DNA from: Candidatus Zixiibacteriota bacterium | Lineage (GTDB): Bacteria; Zixibacteria; MSB-5A5; RBG-16-43-9 | DNA: 49,410 bases | Assembly: GCA_022865345.1 (NCBI GenBank) | Contig: JALHSU010000087.1 | Span: forward strand, 1-49,410 | Direction: 5' to 3' | Part shown: one piece after another, positions 29,182 through 38,664 of the stretch | Layout: every line of letters begins with the position of its first letter | Numbering within the stretch: the first letter of the stretch is position 1 | The notes under the pieces: generated by a model | The model's input: the letters and a program-made list of their open reading frames with translations, nothing else | Told to the model about the DNA's origin: nothing | Databases searched by the model: none | Translations under genes and position numbers: made by a program

Positions 29182-29255
29182 AACTTTTCTACGACTCACT
29201 CCAGATTTTTTTTTAAATATAAGCAGAAACCGTTTCATTAACAACTATTTTGTTC

Positions 29256-29285
29256 TTGACTTTTGTTCGGCTATTTCGATATTAT
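29256..29285 (+). promoter_or_regulatory. Putative promoter of the YhaM-like gene
   Basis: TTGACT (29256-29261) and TATTAT (29280-29285) are 18 bases apart. The predicted start of transcription near 29292 leaves a leader of only about 12 bases with no clear ribosome site before ATG 29304. Confidence 0.45.
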
Positions 29286-29303
29286 TAACAAAATTGTTGA
29301 TCG

Positions 29304-30314
29304 ATGAAAAATATCTGGATAAAAGACCTAAAGCCTGGCACCGAGGTTACCGACTTCTTTGTGCTCAGAAAAAAAGAGATCAAGCCGTTTAACGGGCAAA
29401 AATACCTGAAGTTAGAATTAGGGGATTCCACAGGCAGAATTGATGCTGTTCTATTCGAGAATGTTGAGGAATCGTATGCTGAGGCTGAACCCGGGGATAT
29501 CGTTAAGGTTAAGGGAATGACAGTAACCTATCGAGAAGGTCTGGAGATAAAGGTCGAAAAGCTGAGAAAGGCTAAGGAAGGTGAAGAGGATCCTCTGGAT
29601 TTCCTTCCCAAATCGGAGATGGACCTAGGGATGCTCTTTGAAAATTTCCTGAAAAAAACCGAGAAGATAAAAAACCAGCATCTAAAGAAACTTCTGGGCG
29701 TGATTTTGGAAGATGAGAAATTGACCCGGAAACTTAAAATCGCACCTGCCGCCAAGCTCTGGCATCATTCCTATTTAGGCGGGCTTTTGGAACATACTTT
29801 AAAGGTGGCTGAGTTTTGCGAGAAAGCGGCTGACCTGTACGAACTGGTAGACAGAGACCTGCTCCTTACCGGTGCTCTGCTGCACGACATCGGTAAAATC
29901 TACACCTATTCGATTGCCGGTTTCGTAGATTATACAGATGAAGGCAGGCTTTTAGGCCATATCGTGTCCGGAGATGAGCTGGTTTATCAGAAGATCAAAA
30001 AGATCGAGGGCTTTCCGGAGAATTTAGCTTTAGAGCTAAGGCATCTGATCCTGTCACATCAGGGGGAGTTAGAGCTTGCTTCACCGGTGGTGCCTCAAAC
30101 TATAGAGGCGATAATCTTACACTATGCAGATGAGATGGACGCTAAAGCCGGAGCATTTTCCGAGATAATCAAAAGGGAGACCCTGCAGGGGAAAACCGGG
30201 AAAAAATGGAGCGATTGGATTCCCCTAATTCGCCGATATATCTATTTGGGAGAGGAGATGAACAAAACCGTCTCATCCCCTTTGGAAGAAGAGAAAGCCA
30301 ATGATTCTACATAA
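29304..30314 (+). CDS. OB-fold plus HD-domain 3'-5' exoribonuclease, YhaM-like
   Basis: 336 residues. An N-terminal OB-fold (about 1-95; LKLELGDSTGRIDAVLFE) is joined to an HD domain (about 160-300) with AAKLWHHSYLGGLLEHTLKVA, LLTGALLHDIGKIYTY, LRHLILSHQGELE and HYADEMDAKAG. This matches YhaM of Gram-positive bacteria, a metal-dependent exonuclease that trims RNA 3' ends. The HD metal ligands look intact. The upstream promoter is its own; mreB follows after 51 bases. Confidence 0.88.
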   Translation: MKNIWIKDLKPGTEVTDFFVLRKKEIKPFNGQKYLKLELGDSTGRIDAVLFENVEESYAEAEPGDIVKVKGMTVTYREGLEIKVEKLRKAKEGEEDPLDFLPKSEMDLGMLFENFLKKTEKIKNQHLKKLLGVILEDEKLTRKLKIAPAAKLWHHSYLGGLLEHTLKVAEFCEKAADLYELVDRDLLLTGALLHDIGKIYTYSIAGFVDYTDEGRLLGHIVSGDELVYQKIKKIEGFPENLALELRHLILSHQGELELASPVVPQTIEAIILHYADEMDAKAGAFSEIIKRETLQGKTGKKWSDWIPLIRRYIYLGEEMNKTVSSPLEEEKANDST

Positions 30315-30356
30315 ACGGAACGGCTTTCCCAATGCACAAATCTAAAAAGCCATTGA

Positions 30357-31394
<1,038 letters not shown>

Positions 31395-31441
31395 TAAAGA
31401 TAGTTTTAAGTGGTCAGTGATCAGTGTCCAGTATTTCTAAG

Positions 31442-31474
31442 AAGGGTAAACTCTGGTTTGCCCTTTATTTTTTG
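31442..31474 (+). terminator. Terminator after mreB
   Basis: AAGGGTAAAC (31442-31451) and GTTTGCCCTT (31456-31465) pair as RNA with one G-U, closed by a TCTG loop and followed by a T-rich tail (TATTTTTTT). It separates mreB from the sigma factor operon. Confidence 0.7.
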
Positions 31475-31496
31475 ATTAAACTTTCAGGGTTTGCCA

Positions 31497-32072
31497 GTGT
31501 CAAATAAAATAGAAAACCAGAAGATGAACGAGGAGATCGTCCGGGAGTTAGTTCGGAGGTTTAAGCACGGAGAGGAAAAGGCTTATAACGAGCTGGTCAA
31601 CCTGTACAAGCAAAGGATTTTCAATCTGGTCTTGAAAATGGTTCGCAACAGAGAAGATGCTATGGACTTAGCCCAGGAGGCTTTTGTGAAGGCGTATCGT
31701 TCCTTAAAAGATTTCAGAGAGGAAGCAAGCTTTTCAACCTGGCTTTACCGGATAGCTGTGAACCTGTGTTTGAATTTTACTCAAAGAGATAGGTTCAGGT
31801 CTTTTATCCTTTTGGAGGATTTGACTCAACCGGTTTTGTCCTCTGATTCCCCTCTTAAAGACCTTGAACAAAAGGAGCTTGACAAGGCTATAGATCAGGC
31901 GGTGCTGAATCTGCCCGGTAAGCAAAGGACGGTGTTCATATTAAGGCATTATCAGGAATTGCCCCATTCGGAGATAGCTAAAATCCTGGACAAAAGCGAA
32001 GGCACCATTAAAGCTAATTATTTTCAGGCTGTAAAAAAGCTCAAAAAATCTTTAGCCGGTTTTATGGAATAG
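31497..32072 (+). CDS. ECF-type RNA polymerase sigma factor (module 1)
   Basis: About 191 residues with sigma region 2 (AYNELVNLYKQRIFNLVLKMV, AMDLAQEAFVKAYRSL, FSTWLYRIAVNLCLN) and region 4 (LPGKQRTVFILRHYQELPHSEIAKIL, GTIKANYFQAVKKLKKSL). It lacks regions 1 and 3, as ECF factors do. I chose GTG 31497 because AGGG (31486-31489) is seven bases upstream; TTG 31491 and ATG 31524 are alternatives. It is followed after 15 bases by its likely anti-sigma factor and two Spy-like genes, which points to an envelope-stress regulon. Confidence 0.92.
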   Translation: MSNKIENQKMNEEIVRELVRRFKHGEEKAYNELVNLYKQRIFNLVLKMVRNREDAMDLAQEAFVKAYRSLKDFREEASFSTWLYRIAVNLCLNFTQRDRFRSFILLEDLTQPVLSSDSPLKDLEQKELDKAIDQAVLNLPGKQRTVFILRHYQELPHSEIAKILDKSEGTIKANYFQAVKKLKKSLAGFME

Positions 32073-32087
32073 AAATAGGCGAAAATT

Positions 32088-32708
32088 ATGAGATGTAAAA
32101 ACATACAGGTTAAGCTGGTAGATTATTATGAGAACTCTATCTCCCCTGAGGAGAGGAATTTAGTTCAGAGCCATCTGGAGATCTGCTCAGACTGTCAAAA
32201 AGAGCTGCAAAAAATCAGTTCAACCTTTGAATTACTGAAAAATGAGAGTGCCTATGAGCCGGATGAGGCATCCTGGGTTAATTTTGTGCCTGGGGTCAGA
32301 GCAAAAATCGAGAAAGGCCAGGGAGCCACTCTTGTTCCTATTCCAAGGTTGAAAATAGCTGGAGGAATCGTCAGCCTGGCACTGGTCTTGTTATTAGGTA
32401 TCTTTTTGTTTAAGGAAGACCAAAGGGTTATGTTTAAATCCAGCCAAGAGCCATACAGTTACCTCTTGCCGGCTGAAGGCGAGAAAATAGACCAGCTTTT
32501 CTATGCAGAAGCAGGTAATGAAAGCTCGGCCAGTAAACTTTTTTCAGAAACCGACAGAGATAAATTGGCTCTGGCAGAGATAGAGTTGGAAAAAAATAAT
32601 TGGGATAAGGGGGGAAAGGAAGAGGCTTTAGAAGAACTGGATTTAAAACAACTGGAAAATCTAAAGAAAGACTTAGAAAAAACAAAATTCAAAAGGGAGA
32701 TTTTATGA
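32088..32708 (+). CDS. Zinc-finger anti-sigma factor (module 1)
   Basis: 206 residues. The N-terminal ZAS/zf-HC2 finger has C3, H29, C33 and C36 (SHLEICSDCQ), which would clamp the sigma factor at the membrane. One membrane segment spans about 89-108. The periplasmic part is short, charged and without a recognised domain. It overlaps the next gene by four bases. It would release sigma on an envelope signal, by proteolysis or through a conformational change; which of these applies is not shown by sequence. Confidence 0.87.
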   Translation: MRCKNIQVKLVDYYENSISPEERNLVQSHLEICSDCQKELQKISSTFELLKNESAYEPDEASWVNFVPGVRAKIEKGQGATLVPIPRLKIAGGIVSLALVLLLGIFLFKEDQRVMFKSSQEPYSYLLPAEGEKIDQLFYAEAGNESSASKLFSETDRDKLALAEIELEKNNWDKGGKEEALEELDLKQLENLKKDLEKTKFKREIL

Positions 32709-33217
32709 AAAAGCTTAAGCTCTCAGGGATGCTCTTCCTGGTCTTTATTTTTGTCTTGACTGCTCAAGCAGTTCACGCTCAAAGACCTCCTGCTCGACCT
32801 TTCCCGGAGGAAGGTAAAAGGGAAAGGTTAAGGGAAGAGATCGAGACTATGAAGATGTGGAAGATGTTAGAGGTTCTGGATTTGTCCCAGGAACAATCGG
32901 ATAAATTTTTACCTGCCTGGAGAGAGATGCAGAAAGCGCAGAAGATCTTCAGGGAAAAAAGGGAAGACCTTTTGAAGTCGCTGGAAGCAGTTTTAGGAGA
33001 AGAGAAACCGGATGAAGGCAAAATAAAAGATATCTTGAGACAGTTAGAAAAAGAGAGGGTCCAATTGGAAGAAGTCCAGCAAAGGTTCAGAGAAAAAACA
33101 AAAGAGATCCTGACGTTGGAGCAGCAGGTAAAACTTCTGCTGTTTGAGGATAGATTTGAAAAAAGGATGATGGAGATAATCAGACAGTACCGAGGAAAAA
33201 GAGGATTTGAACAATAA
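32705..33217 (+). CDS. Spy/CpxP-like periplasmic protein A
   Basis: 170 residues. A signal peptide (about 1-25, ending AHAQ) is followed by a helical domain rich in Lys, Glu and Gln with one L-S-x-E-Q motif (LDLSQEQSDKFLPAW) and LTLEQQVKLLLFEDRFE. This resembles the LTxxQ/Spy/CpxP-CnrX group of periplasmic helical hooks that sense or chaperone. In known cases such proteins set a sigma/anti-sigma or two-component threshold. No Cys is seen in the mature part. It overlaps the anti-sigma gene, so the pair is stoichiometric. Confidence 0.8.
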   Translation: MKKLKLSGMLFLVFIFVLTAQAVHAQRPPARPFPEEGKRERLREEIETMKMWKMLEVLDLSQEQSDKFLPAWREMQKAQKIFREKREDLLKSLEAVLGEEKPDEGKIKDILRQLEKERVQLEEVQQRFREKTKEILTLEQQVKLLLFEDRFEKRMMEIIRQYRGKRGFEQ

Positions 33218-33239
33218 AAATTAAGGAGGTGAAAAGATA

Positions 33240-33932
33240 ATGAGTCTAAAGAAACTGACCATGCTTTCTGTCGTAATACTGGCTTTCCTGTTTCTTACGA
33301 CAGGTTTAGTTTTCTCTCAAATGACCGAGAGGGAGAAACCTTCTAAATCAGGTTTGGGCCTTTCTCCGGAGCATAAGGAAAAAGTTAAGAGCATTGCTTT
33401 CGAGGGGAGAAAAGAAGAAATTCGGCTCCATTCTGACCTGGAGATTGCCAACCTGGAGTTAAGAGAGCTTTTGCATCAGGAGAAGCTTGACAAAGCTAAA
33501 ATTAATAGGAAATTGGATGAGATAGGAGCTTTGAGGACCAAGCTGGAGAAGGCTAAAGTCGACCAGCTGATGGCTTTTAGAGACGTTCTGACCAAAGAGC
33601 AGATTCAGAGCTTCAGAGAAAGAAGACTGCACCGTGCATTCGACCGAAAAGTAATACGGAAAAGAATAAAATTAAATGAGGGAAGGTCACAGAGATTCCA
33701 GAGGCAGGGGATGGGAATGGGACCTCTTTCCGAAGAGGCAGCACCTTCGCCTTTAACTCAAGAGGAGGAAATGGAACTCTCCATTGCTCCTGAAGAGCCA
33801 CCTGTAGATCCGGAACAGGCATTAATGGAGGAAGAGCTTGCCCCTTTGTTTGATGAGGTCGAACCAGCACCGCCTATGGAAGAATTTCAACCTTTACCGG
33901 ATGAAGCGCCTCTACCCGAAGAATTGCACTAA
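33240..33932 (+). CDS. Spy/CpxP-like periplasmic protein B with acidic proline-rich tail
   Basis: 230 residues. A signal peptide (about 1-26) precedes a helical domain (about 38-135) with LSPEHKEKVKSIAFEGRKEE, LELRELLHQEKLDKAKINRKLDEI and LTKEQIQSFRERR, typical of periplasmic heavy-metal-sensor-like (CnrX/ZraP/Spy) proteins. A basic stretch is followed by an acidic Glu/Pro tail (about 160-230). It has a very strong ribosome site (AAGGAGGTGA). Last gene of the module; a terminator follows 32 bases later. Metal binding is a family possibility only. Confidence 0.8.
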   Translation: MSLKKLTMLSVVILAFLFLTTGLVFSQMTEREKPSKSGLGLSPEHKEKVKSIAFEGRKEEIRLHSDLEIANLELRELLHQEKLDKAKINRKLDEIGALRTKLEKAKVDQLMAFRDVLTKEQIQSFRERRLHRAFDRKVIRKRIKLNEGRSQRFQRQGMGMGPLSEEAAPSPLTQEEEMELSIAPEEPPVDPEQALMEEELAPLFDEVEPAPPMEEFQPLPDEAPLPEELH

Positions 33933-33964
33933 GCACCCCATTCACTTCTTCTATTTTTCTAAAG

Positions 33965-33993
33965 GAGCCCCCTTAGGGGGCTCTTCGTTTTTT
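33965..33993 (+). terminator. Terminator of sigma module 1
   Basis: GAGCCCCC (33965-33972) and GGGGGCTC (33976-33983) form a perfect stem with a three-base loop, followed by TTCGTTTTTT. Confidence 0.9.
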
Positions 33994-34011
33994 ATACATG
34001 GTAGGACAGAC

Positions 34012-34160
34012 TTTTAGTCTGTCTCCGGTTGGACGACAGACAAGTAAGGGCACATTGCAATCTGCCCTTACAGAAACGATTGACCCACATTGCGGGCAAC
34101 GTAGGTCTACTTTTCTCAGGTTAGGACTAAGGTAGGGGCGACCCGGCGGGTCGCCCCTAC
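34012..34160. repeat. Hairpin cluster between the sigma module and the ABC transporter
   Basis: ACAGAC...GTCTGT lies near 34007-34022, GTAAGGGCA...TGCCCTTAC near 34046-34070, and a GTAG-led hairpin at 34132-34160 (GTAGGGGCGACCC with GGGTCGCCCCTAC) closes the block. It sits between convergent genes. Confidence 0.7.
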
Positions 34161-34174
34161 AGATTATCTAAAAG

Positions 34175-34903
34175 TCACTTCAGTACCTTACTCAAAAAAG
34201 CTATTGTTCGTGGGTTTTGGGGTGAGTTTAAGATGTCTTGGGTTTTTCCTTCTTCGATGATTTTGCCCTGATCCATAAAGATTATCCTTTTCGCCACCTC
34301 CCGGGCAAACCCGATCTCGTGAGTTACCACCAGCATGGTCATACCCTCCTTAGCGAGATTTTTCATGACCTCCAAGACCTCGCCTATCATCTCCGGGTCT
34401 AAAGCCGAGGTTGGCTCATCGAATAGCATTATCTTGGGATTCATAGCCAAGGCTCGGGCAATGGCTACTCTCTGCTGTTGCCCGCCTGAAAGCTGGTTGG
34501 GAAATGAGTTTTTTTTGTCCAGAAGCCCCACTTTTTTTAAAAGCTCCAGAGAGATTTTCTCGGAATCCGGTTTACTCCTTTTACGCACGGCCTCCTGGGC
34601 TAAACAAAGATTTCCTAACACTGAAAGATGAGGGAAAAGATTGAATTCCTGAAATACCATTCCCAATTCCTCTCTGACCTTATGGATGCTTTTTTTATCC
34701 TTGTCTAATCTTATCCCATCGATTATGATTTCGCCGGAATCTGTTTTCTCCAAACCATTCAGACACCTGAGCAGGGTGCTTTTGCCAGAACCTGAGGGTC
34801 CGATTATAACCACCACCTCACCTGATTCGACCCCAAAATTGACCCCCTCCAGGGCAATGATTTCGCCAAATCTTTTGCTGATTTCTTTAGTCTGAATGAT
34901 CAT
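34175..34903 (-). CDS. glnQ: Polar amino-acid ABC transporter ATPase
   Basis: 242 residues; drives uptake of a polar amino acid. Walker A is [20 protein letters not shown], the Q loop [12 protein letters not shown], the ABC signature [20 protein letters not shown], Walker [20 protein letters not shown], and the switch His is in [12 protein letters not shown]. It is a GlnQ/HisP/ArtP-type ATPase. The permease lies upstream on the same strand. The substrate (Gln, Arg, His or other) cannot be read; the symbol is used for the family. Confidence 0.92.
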   Translation of the reverse strand: MIIQTKEISKRFGEIIALEGVNFGVESGEVVVIIGPSGSGKSTLLRCLNGLEKTDSGEIIIDGIRLDKDKKSIHKVREELGMVFQEFNLFPHLSVLGNLCLAQEAVRKRSKPDSEKISLELLKKVGLLDKKNSFPNQLSGGQQQRVAIARALAMNPKIMLFDEPTSALDPEMIGEVLEVMKNLAKEGMTMLVVTHEIGFAREVAKRIIFMDQGKIIEEGKTQDILNSPQNPRTIAFLSKVLK

Positions 34904-34924
34904 AAATGCATACCCACGCTCTAA

Positions 34925-35063
34925 GGGGATGTTATCATCCCCGTCGCTAATCCTCGGGATGATAACATCCCTCGGGGAGCAGGATCATATTTTGGCACAT
35001 ACCGCGTAGGGGTGGAGCTTGTCTCCACCCCTGCACTTGGGCAGAGATAAACTCTGCCCCTAC
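34925..35063. repeat. Hairpins between permease and ATPase genes
   Basis: GGGATGTTATCATCCC (about 34928-34943) and GGGATGATAACATCCC (about 34956-34971) are each self-complementary and also pair with each other. GTAG-led stems lie at 35006-35034 and, inverted, at 35039-35063. They separate two genes of one transporter and could serve as differential stability elements. Confidence 0.65.
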
Positions 35064-35079
35064 TCGATTCATAAACTAA

Positions 35080-35775
35080 TCAATGCGGTATTCCATAGCC
35101 ATGCACCCTATATTTTTTCTCCAGATAGGAGACCAATCTGGATAAGCTCAAGGTCATTATCAAATAAATTATGCCCACCACCAGCCAGGTCTGGAAATCT
35201 ATAAAATGCTGGGAGTAGTATTCCCTGCCTGCTCGGGTTAACTCCCTTAATCCTATAATAGAAACAAGGGAGCTATCTTTCAGGGATGCTATGAACTCGT
35301 TTGCCACTGGCGGGACTATGATCCTTAAAGACTGAGGCAGGATCACAAATCTCATTGTCTGGTAAGGTGTCATTCCCAAAGATAGGGCTGCCTGGTACTG
35401 ACCTTTGTGAATTGCCTGGATACCAGTTCTTATTATCTCTGCCAGATAAGCTGAGTAACATACTGCAATGGCGATAACGCCTGCCAAAAAGCGGTCTAAA
35501 TTAAGAACCTTGCCCAGGCCGAAATAGATGAAGAAGATCTGAACCAAAAGCGGAATCCCTCTCAACACATCCACATAGATTTTGGATAAAGCTTTGATTA
35601 AACCTCTCTGCGATAACCGGGCTAAACCTATCAAGAGTCCTAAAATCAGAGCTAAAGCAAAAGCCACCAGGGTTAGCTTGATGGTCATCGGTATTGCTGG
35701 GGCAAGGAAAAAAAGGATATTTTTCAGGATATGAAGCTGAAATGAAATCCAATTGACTATTTGCTGCAGGAACAT
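35080..35775 (-). CDS. Amino-acid ABC transporter permease
   Basis: 231 residues of the HisM/GlnP family. The membrane helices include TIKLTLVAFALALILGLLIGLARLS (about 31-55). The cytoplasmic EAA loop, which contacts the ATPase, reads IHKGQYQAALSLGMTPYQTMRFVILPQ (about 142-168). LRIIVPPVANEFIASLKDSSLV follows. A single permease would form a homodimer with the ATPase upstream in the same locus. The binding-protein gene is about 1.1 kb away on the same strand, separated by two plus-strand genes. Confidence 0.92.
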   Translation of the reverse strand: MFLQQIVNWISFQLHILKNILFFLAPAIPMTIKLTLVAFALALILGLLIGLARLSQRGLIKALSKIYVDVLRGIPLLVQIFFIYFGLGKVLNLDRFLAGVIAIAVCYSAYLAEIIRTGIQAIHKGQYQAALSLGMTPYQTMRFVILPQSLRIIVPPVANEFIASLKDSSLVSIIGLRELTRAGREYYSQHFIDFQTWLVVGIIYLIMTLSLSRLVSYLEKKYRVHGYGIPH

Positions 35776-36089
35776 ATTAAGAAAGGCTCCTAACGTTGTC
35801 GGGAATTTAAAGAATGGGCAAAAGAAGTCAAGGGGAATGTTGGGTGTTTTTTCTGGAGTGCAAGAGCTTGCTCTTGCATTAACAAGCTAATGCACTCCAA
35901 TTTCAGATGCGCCGTAGGGTCGGCTGACCAGACGAATAAAATGGCGTAGGGGAGTATTGCAATACGCCCCTACAAAAAGCTAGATTTATCGAATCCCAAA
36001 TTGATTAAGAGCCATAATTGAATCTGTCGATAATTAATATGCGACAACCATAGGGTCGTTCCCTGCTTGATGCAACTTTAGGAGATAAT
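35776..36089. repeat. Gap with two hairpins
   Basis: GGAGTGCAAGAGC (about 35852) pairs with GCTAATGCACTCC region near 35886-35898, with an inner AAGAGCTTGCTCTTGC stem. A perfect GTAG/CTAC palindromic element lies at 35946-35973. The rest shows no gene. Confidence 0.6.
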
Positions 36090-36602
36090 ATGGCTCTTCG
36101 TTTCAAGAAAAACGAGTTTTACTGTTGGAAAAAGGGTGAAATAACGGAGTGTATGGTCGGCCTTAGGCCTATCGATATAAAACATGATTTTGATTTCAGA
36201 GATAGGCTATGGGTACACATCTCTAAAGATAAGAAACTTGTTATCCTGAGAGACGAAGGACATCCAACGAAAGCAGATAGTGTGTTCAGATTAATTGATG
36301 AAAAGGATGAAAAGGCGGTTTATGGCTTTCTCGGTAAGAAGATTCCCAACCCTTTCGCCAGCATATTCAAAACTAAAAGCTGGAGAATTTGGCAGGAGGA
36401 ATGGAGGTCCATGACAAAATTAGTCAAAGTAGAAATAGAGACGAGTCATGATTTCTCTGGTGTATTGATAAATAGCAGAATACATTCACCCGAAGATCTC
36501 TCTGTAGAAATAAAGAAAGTTGCTACTGAGTTGGGATTAGAATTAAACGAAAATAAAGAGTTGGAAGGCATAAATATATTTACAAATCGCGTTTTTCGTT
36601 AG
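36090..36602 (+). CDS. Hypothetical protein inserted in the ABC transporter locus
   Basis: 170 residues, soluble, not recognised. It is rich in Lys, Asp and aromatic residues, with a Trp-rich segment (about 109-120: KSWRIWQEEWRS). There is no signal, membrane segment or Cys cluster. ATG 36090 has a ribosome site (AGGAGA). It lies on the opposite strand to the flanking transporter genes, with GTAG hairpins at both ends of the insert, so it may have arrived by transfer. Function unknown. Confidence 0.6.
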   Translation: MALRFKKNEFYCWKKGEITECMVGLRPIDIKHDFDFRDRLWVHISKDKKLVILRDEGHPTKADSVFRLIDEKDEKAVYGFLGKKIPNPFASIFKTKSWRIWQEEWRSMTKLVKVEIETSHDFSGVLINSRIHSPEDLSVEIKKVATELGLELNENKELEGINIFTNRVFR

Positions 36603-36671
36603 CTGTGGGGGCTAAGGTCACACGCAAGCAGAGTTGGTCTACTACCCTCAATTTACTTGAGGTTTTACCCT

Positions 36672-36878
36672 ATGATTAGCAAAGTCATCACCCCTTTTAA
36701 ATGCAGCCAATGCGGGACTGAGTTCTCAGAAATGGATGGAGGGATTTGCTATTTCTGCCACGAAGTTTTCTACCAGGCTCATTTGCTTATCGTTTTTGCT
36801 GGCAAGAAAGATATAAAGCATGTCTGTCTGAGCTGTAAGGTAAAATATATTGACGTGAAAATTGAAAAAGAGAATTGA
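36672..36878 (+). CDS. Small zinc-ribbon-like protein
   Basis: About 68 residues from ATG 36672; TTG 36657 is an alternative start. Three CxxC pairs are visible: CSQCGTEFSE, CYFCHEVF and CLSCKVKY, enough for one or two structural zinc sites. Not a named family to me. It follows the preceding hypothetical gene by about 70 bases on the same strand and may belong with it. A GTAG hairpin begins ten bases after its stop. Confidence 0.55.
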   Translation: MISKVITPFKCSQCGTEFSEMDGGICYFCHEVFYQAHLLIVFAGKKDIKHVCLSCKVKYIDVKIEKEN

Positions 36879-36887
36879 TCGTTAATG

Positions 36888-36915
36888 GTAGGGGCACGGC
36901 GCGCCGTGCCCCTAC
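36888..36915. repeat. Perfect GTAG/CTAC palindromic hairpin
   Basis: GTAGGGGCACGGCG and CGCCGTGCCCCTAC form a perfect 14-bp palindrome with no loop bases, ending three bases before the stop of the convergent binding-protein gene. Confidence 0.85.
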
Positions 36916-36917
36916 AT

Positions 36918-37712
36918 CTATTGTATCCTGGTCTGAACTGAGAACCACTTATTATTGAGGTTTTCTAATTTGCCAGAAAGCTCTAAAGAGATGAGGGCGT
37001 TATTTATTGCGTCTAATAATCTTATTTCCCCTTTTCTTACTGCAATGCCATAGTTCTCTGAGGAGAGGTCTGTTCCCACTATCTTTGCATTTCCGCGGAA
37101 GGCTATTATCCGCTGAGATGTGGGCTTATCATTGATTATGGCATCTAATTTACCATTCTCTAAATCGATAAAAGCCGCACTGATATTGTCGAAAGAGATG
37201 ACTTCAGCACCTTCTACCTTTTTAGCTAAAAGCTCGCCGGTTGTGCCTAACTGAACTCCGATTTTCTTCCCCTTTAGGTCAGTCAGAGAATTAATGTCCT
37301 GCCGGTCAAGTCTTACCGAGATCGACTGGCTGGCATGGTAATACGGTTTGGAGAAATCTATAACCTGTTCCCTTTCCGGTGTGATGGTAAATGAGGAAAT
37401 GATGGCATCATATTTTTCGCTGTTTAAACCGGAGACTATGCCGTCAAAGGGAACTACTACATATTCGCACTTGACCCCTAACTTGTCGCAGATTTCATCC
37501 ATCAGGTCTATATCGTAACCTACGAGCTTGCCAGTTTTATCCTTAGACTCAAAAGGAGGATAAGTGGCATCTGTTCCCACCAGAAGCTTTTTCTCCTTCA
37601 TCATTCTGGAAAAGGCATCCGGTTTTTCTTTAGAACAATCAAAAGAGAACAGAAGGATGAAAAGCCAGACAAAAATAACAAATGTTCCGAAAACTTTGAA
37701 CCGATTTAGCAT
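36918..37712 (-). CDS. Amino-acid ABC transporter substrate-binding protein
   Basis: 264 residues of the periplasmic SBP family 3. The N-terminal hydrophobic segment (about 8-25) ends in FSFDC; C26 could be lipidated, but the lipobox is weak. The mature part has KLLVGTDATYPPFESKDKTGKLVGYDIDLMDEI, the family opening, then MPFDGIVSGLNSEKYD-like residues, SSFTITPEREQVIDFSKPYY, LTDLKGKKIGVQLGTTGE and a C-terminal GKLENLNNKWF. It belongs functionally with the permease and ATPase at 34175-35775, from which it is separated by inserted DNA. Confidence 0.92.
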   Translation of the reverse strand: MLNRFKVFGTFVIFVWLFILLFSFDCSKEKPDAFSRMMKEKKLLVGTDATYPPFESKDKTGKLVGYDIDLMDEICDKLGVKCEYVVVPFDGIVSGLNSEKYDAIISSFTITPEREQVIDFSKPYYHASQSISVRLDRQDINSLTDLKGKKIGVQLGTTGELLAKKVEGAEVISFDNISAAFIDLENGKLDAIINDKPTSQRIIAFRGNAKIVGTDLSSENYGIAVRKGEIRLLDAINNALISLELSGKLENLNNKWFSVQTRIQ

Positions 37713-37721
37713 AGTTCAGGA

Positions 37722-38636
37722 TTAATAACCTATGACTTTGAGTGAAGAGACATCTCCATGAATGGAGATCTCGATCTTTGAAGGAGAGGAATCGTAATTA
37801 GAGGTCCAGTAGCTTTTTCTCTCATGATTAACAGAGATATCCTCAAAGTTGGTTGAGCTTAAAGAAGACCGGTTCTCAATTTTCAAACCGGCATCTTTCG
37901 GAAGTAAAAGCTCCAGTCTGGAGACATCTGAATCTATCTTAACCTTCAGGTTCCTGGATTTATTTCCTAATTTGATTTTGAGGGAGCTGGCATCCAGGTT
38001 CACTGATAAATTCTCCAGAATCAATCCGGAGAAATCAAGGTCTCCATTCATCACCGAGTTCTCGATCTCCAGGTCCCAGGGGATTTTATCAGAAAGAAAA
38101 ACGTCCCACTGGTGCCTGCTCTTGATTCCGGGCTTAAACCAACCCCTCCAGAAATGGTCCTGGTCCTTTATCTCCAGCCTGACTATACTGTCTTTATCAG
38201 AGTAGTTGTAAAAACAGAGGGGCACTCTCCTCCAGTAGTCCAGTTCAGCCAGAGCCAGCTTATCCTGGCTGGCATTGGTTTTCAGGGTACCAGCCTTGAA
38301 ATCGAAGGTCGCGAACCCTTTTTTGACAGCAGGTACCATTTCTTTTTCCCATCGAAATCTCTTACCCTCGTAAGTAATGTTGTCTCTCTCGTTATTATAA
38401 AAGTAATAAGCCGGACCCAGAATCGCAATCAGGAGTAAAATTGGAGAAAGGTATGCTAAGAAGCTCAAAGAGGTTCTGGCAAAGATTTTTTCTATCCCGA
38501 TGGCAATTAGCAGGACCGGCCATAGAGATAAAATGGAAACCCAAACTGACCAGTCGACGTAATCCAGGTTGTTCAAAAGTAAAACTATGCCGACTGAAAG
38601 CAAGATGACCCCATTCCTTATTCTGGAAACTGTCAT
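37722..38636 (-). CDS. LiaF-like membrane protein (DUF5668 plus beta-repeat domain)
   Basis: About 304 residues. The start is ATG 38636, directly behind a perfect GGAGGAAAT; TTG 38651 would lie upstream of that site. Membrane helices near 6-24, 30-48 and 60-80 form a LiaI/LiaF-type module (LLSVGIVLLLNNLDYVDWSVW). The C-terminal ~220 residues are beta-rich, with repeats such as LEIENSVMNGDLDFSGL and NLKVKIDSDVSRLELLLPKD, like the wall-stress LiaF/putative adhesin domain. It sits 28 bases downstream of a PspC-like gene. A role in sensing envelope damage is an inference. Confidence 0.82.
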   Translation of the reverse strand: MTVSRIRNGVILLSVGIVLLLNNLDYVDWSVWVSILSLWPVLLIAIGIEKIFARTSLSFLAYLSPILLLIAILGPAYYFYNNERDNITYEGKRFRWEKEMVPAVKKGFATFDFKAGTLKTNASQDKLALAELDYWRRVPLCFYNYSDKDSIVRLEIKDQDHFWRGWFKPGIKSRHQWDVFLSDKIPWDLEIENSVMNGDLDFSGLILENLSVNLDASSLKIKLGNKSRNLKVKIDSDVSRLELLLPKDAGLKIENRSSLSSTNFEDISVNHERKSYWTSNYDSSPSKIEISIHGDVSSLKVIGY

Positions 38637-38664
38637 ATTTCCTCCTGTCAAACTGGTTCTAGAT

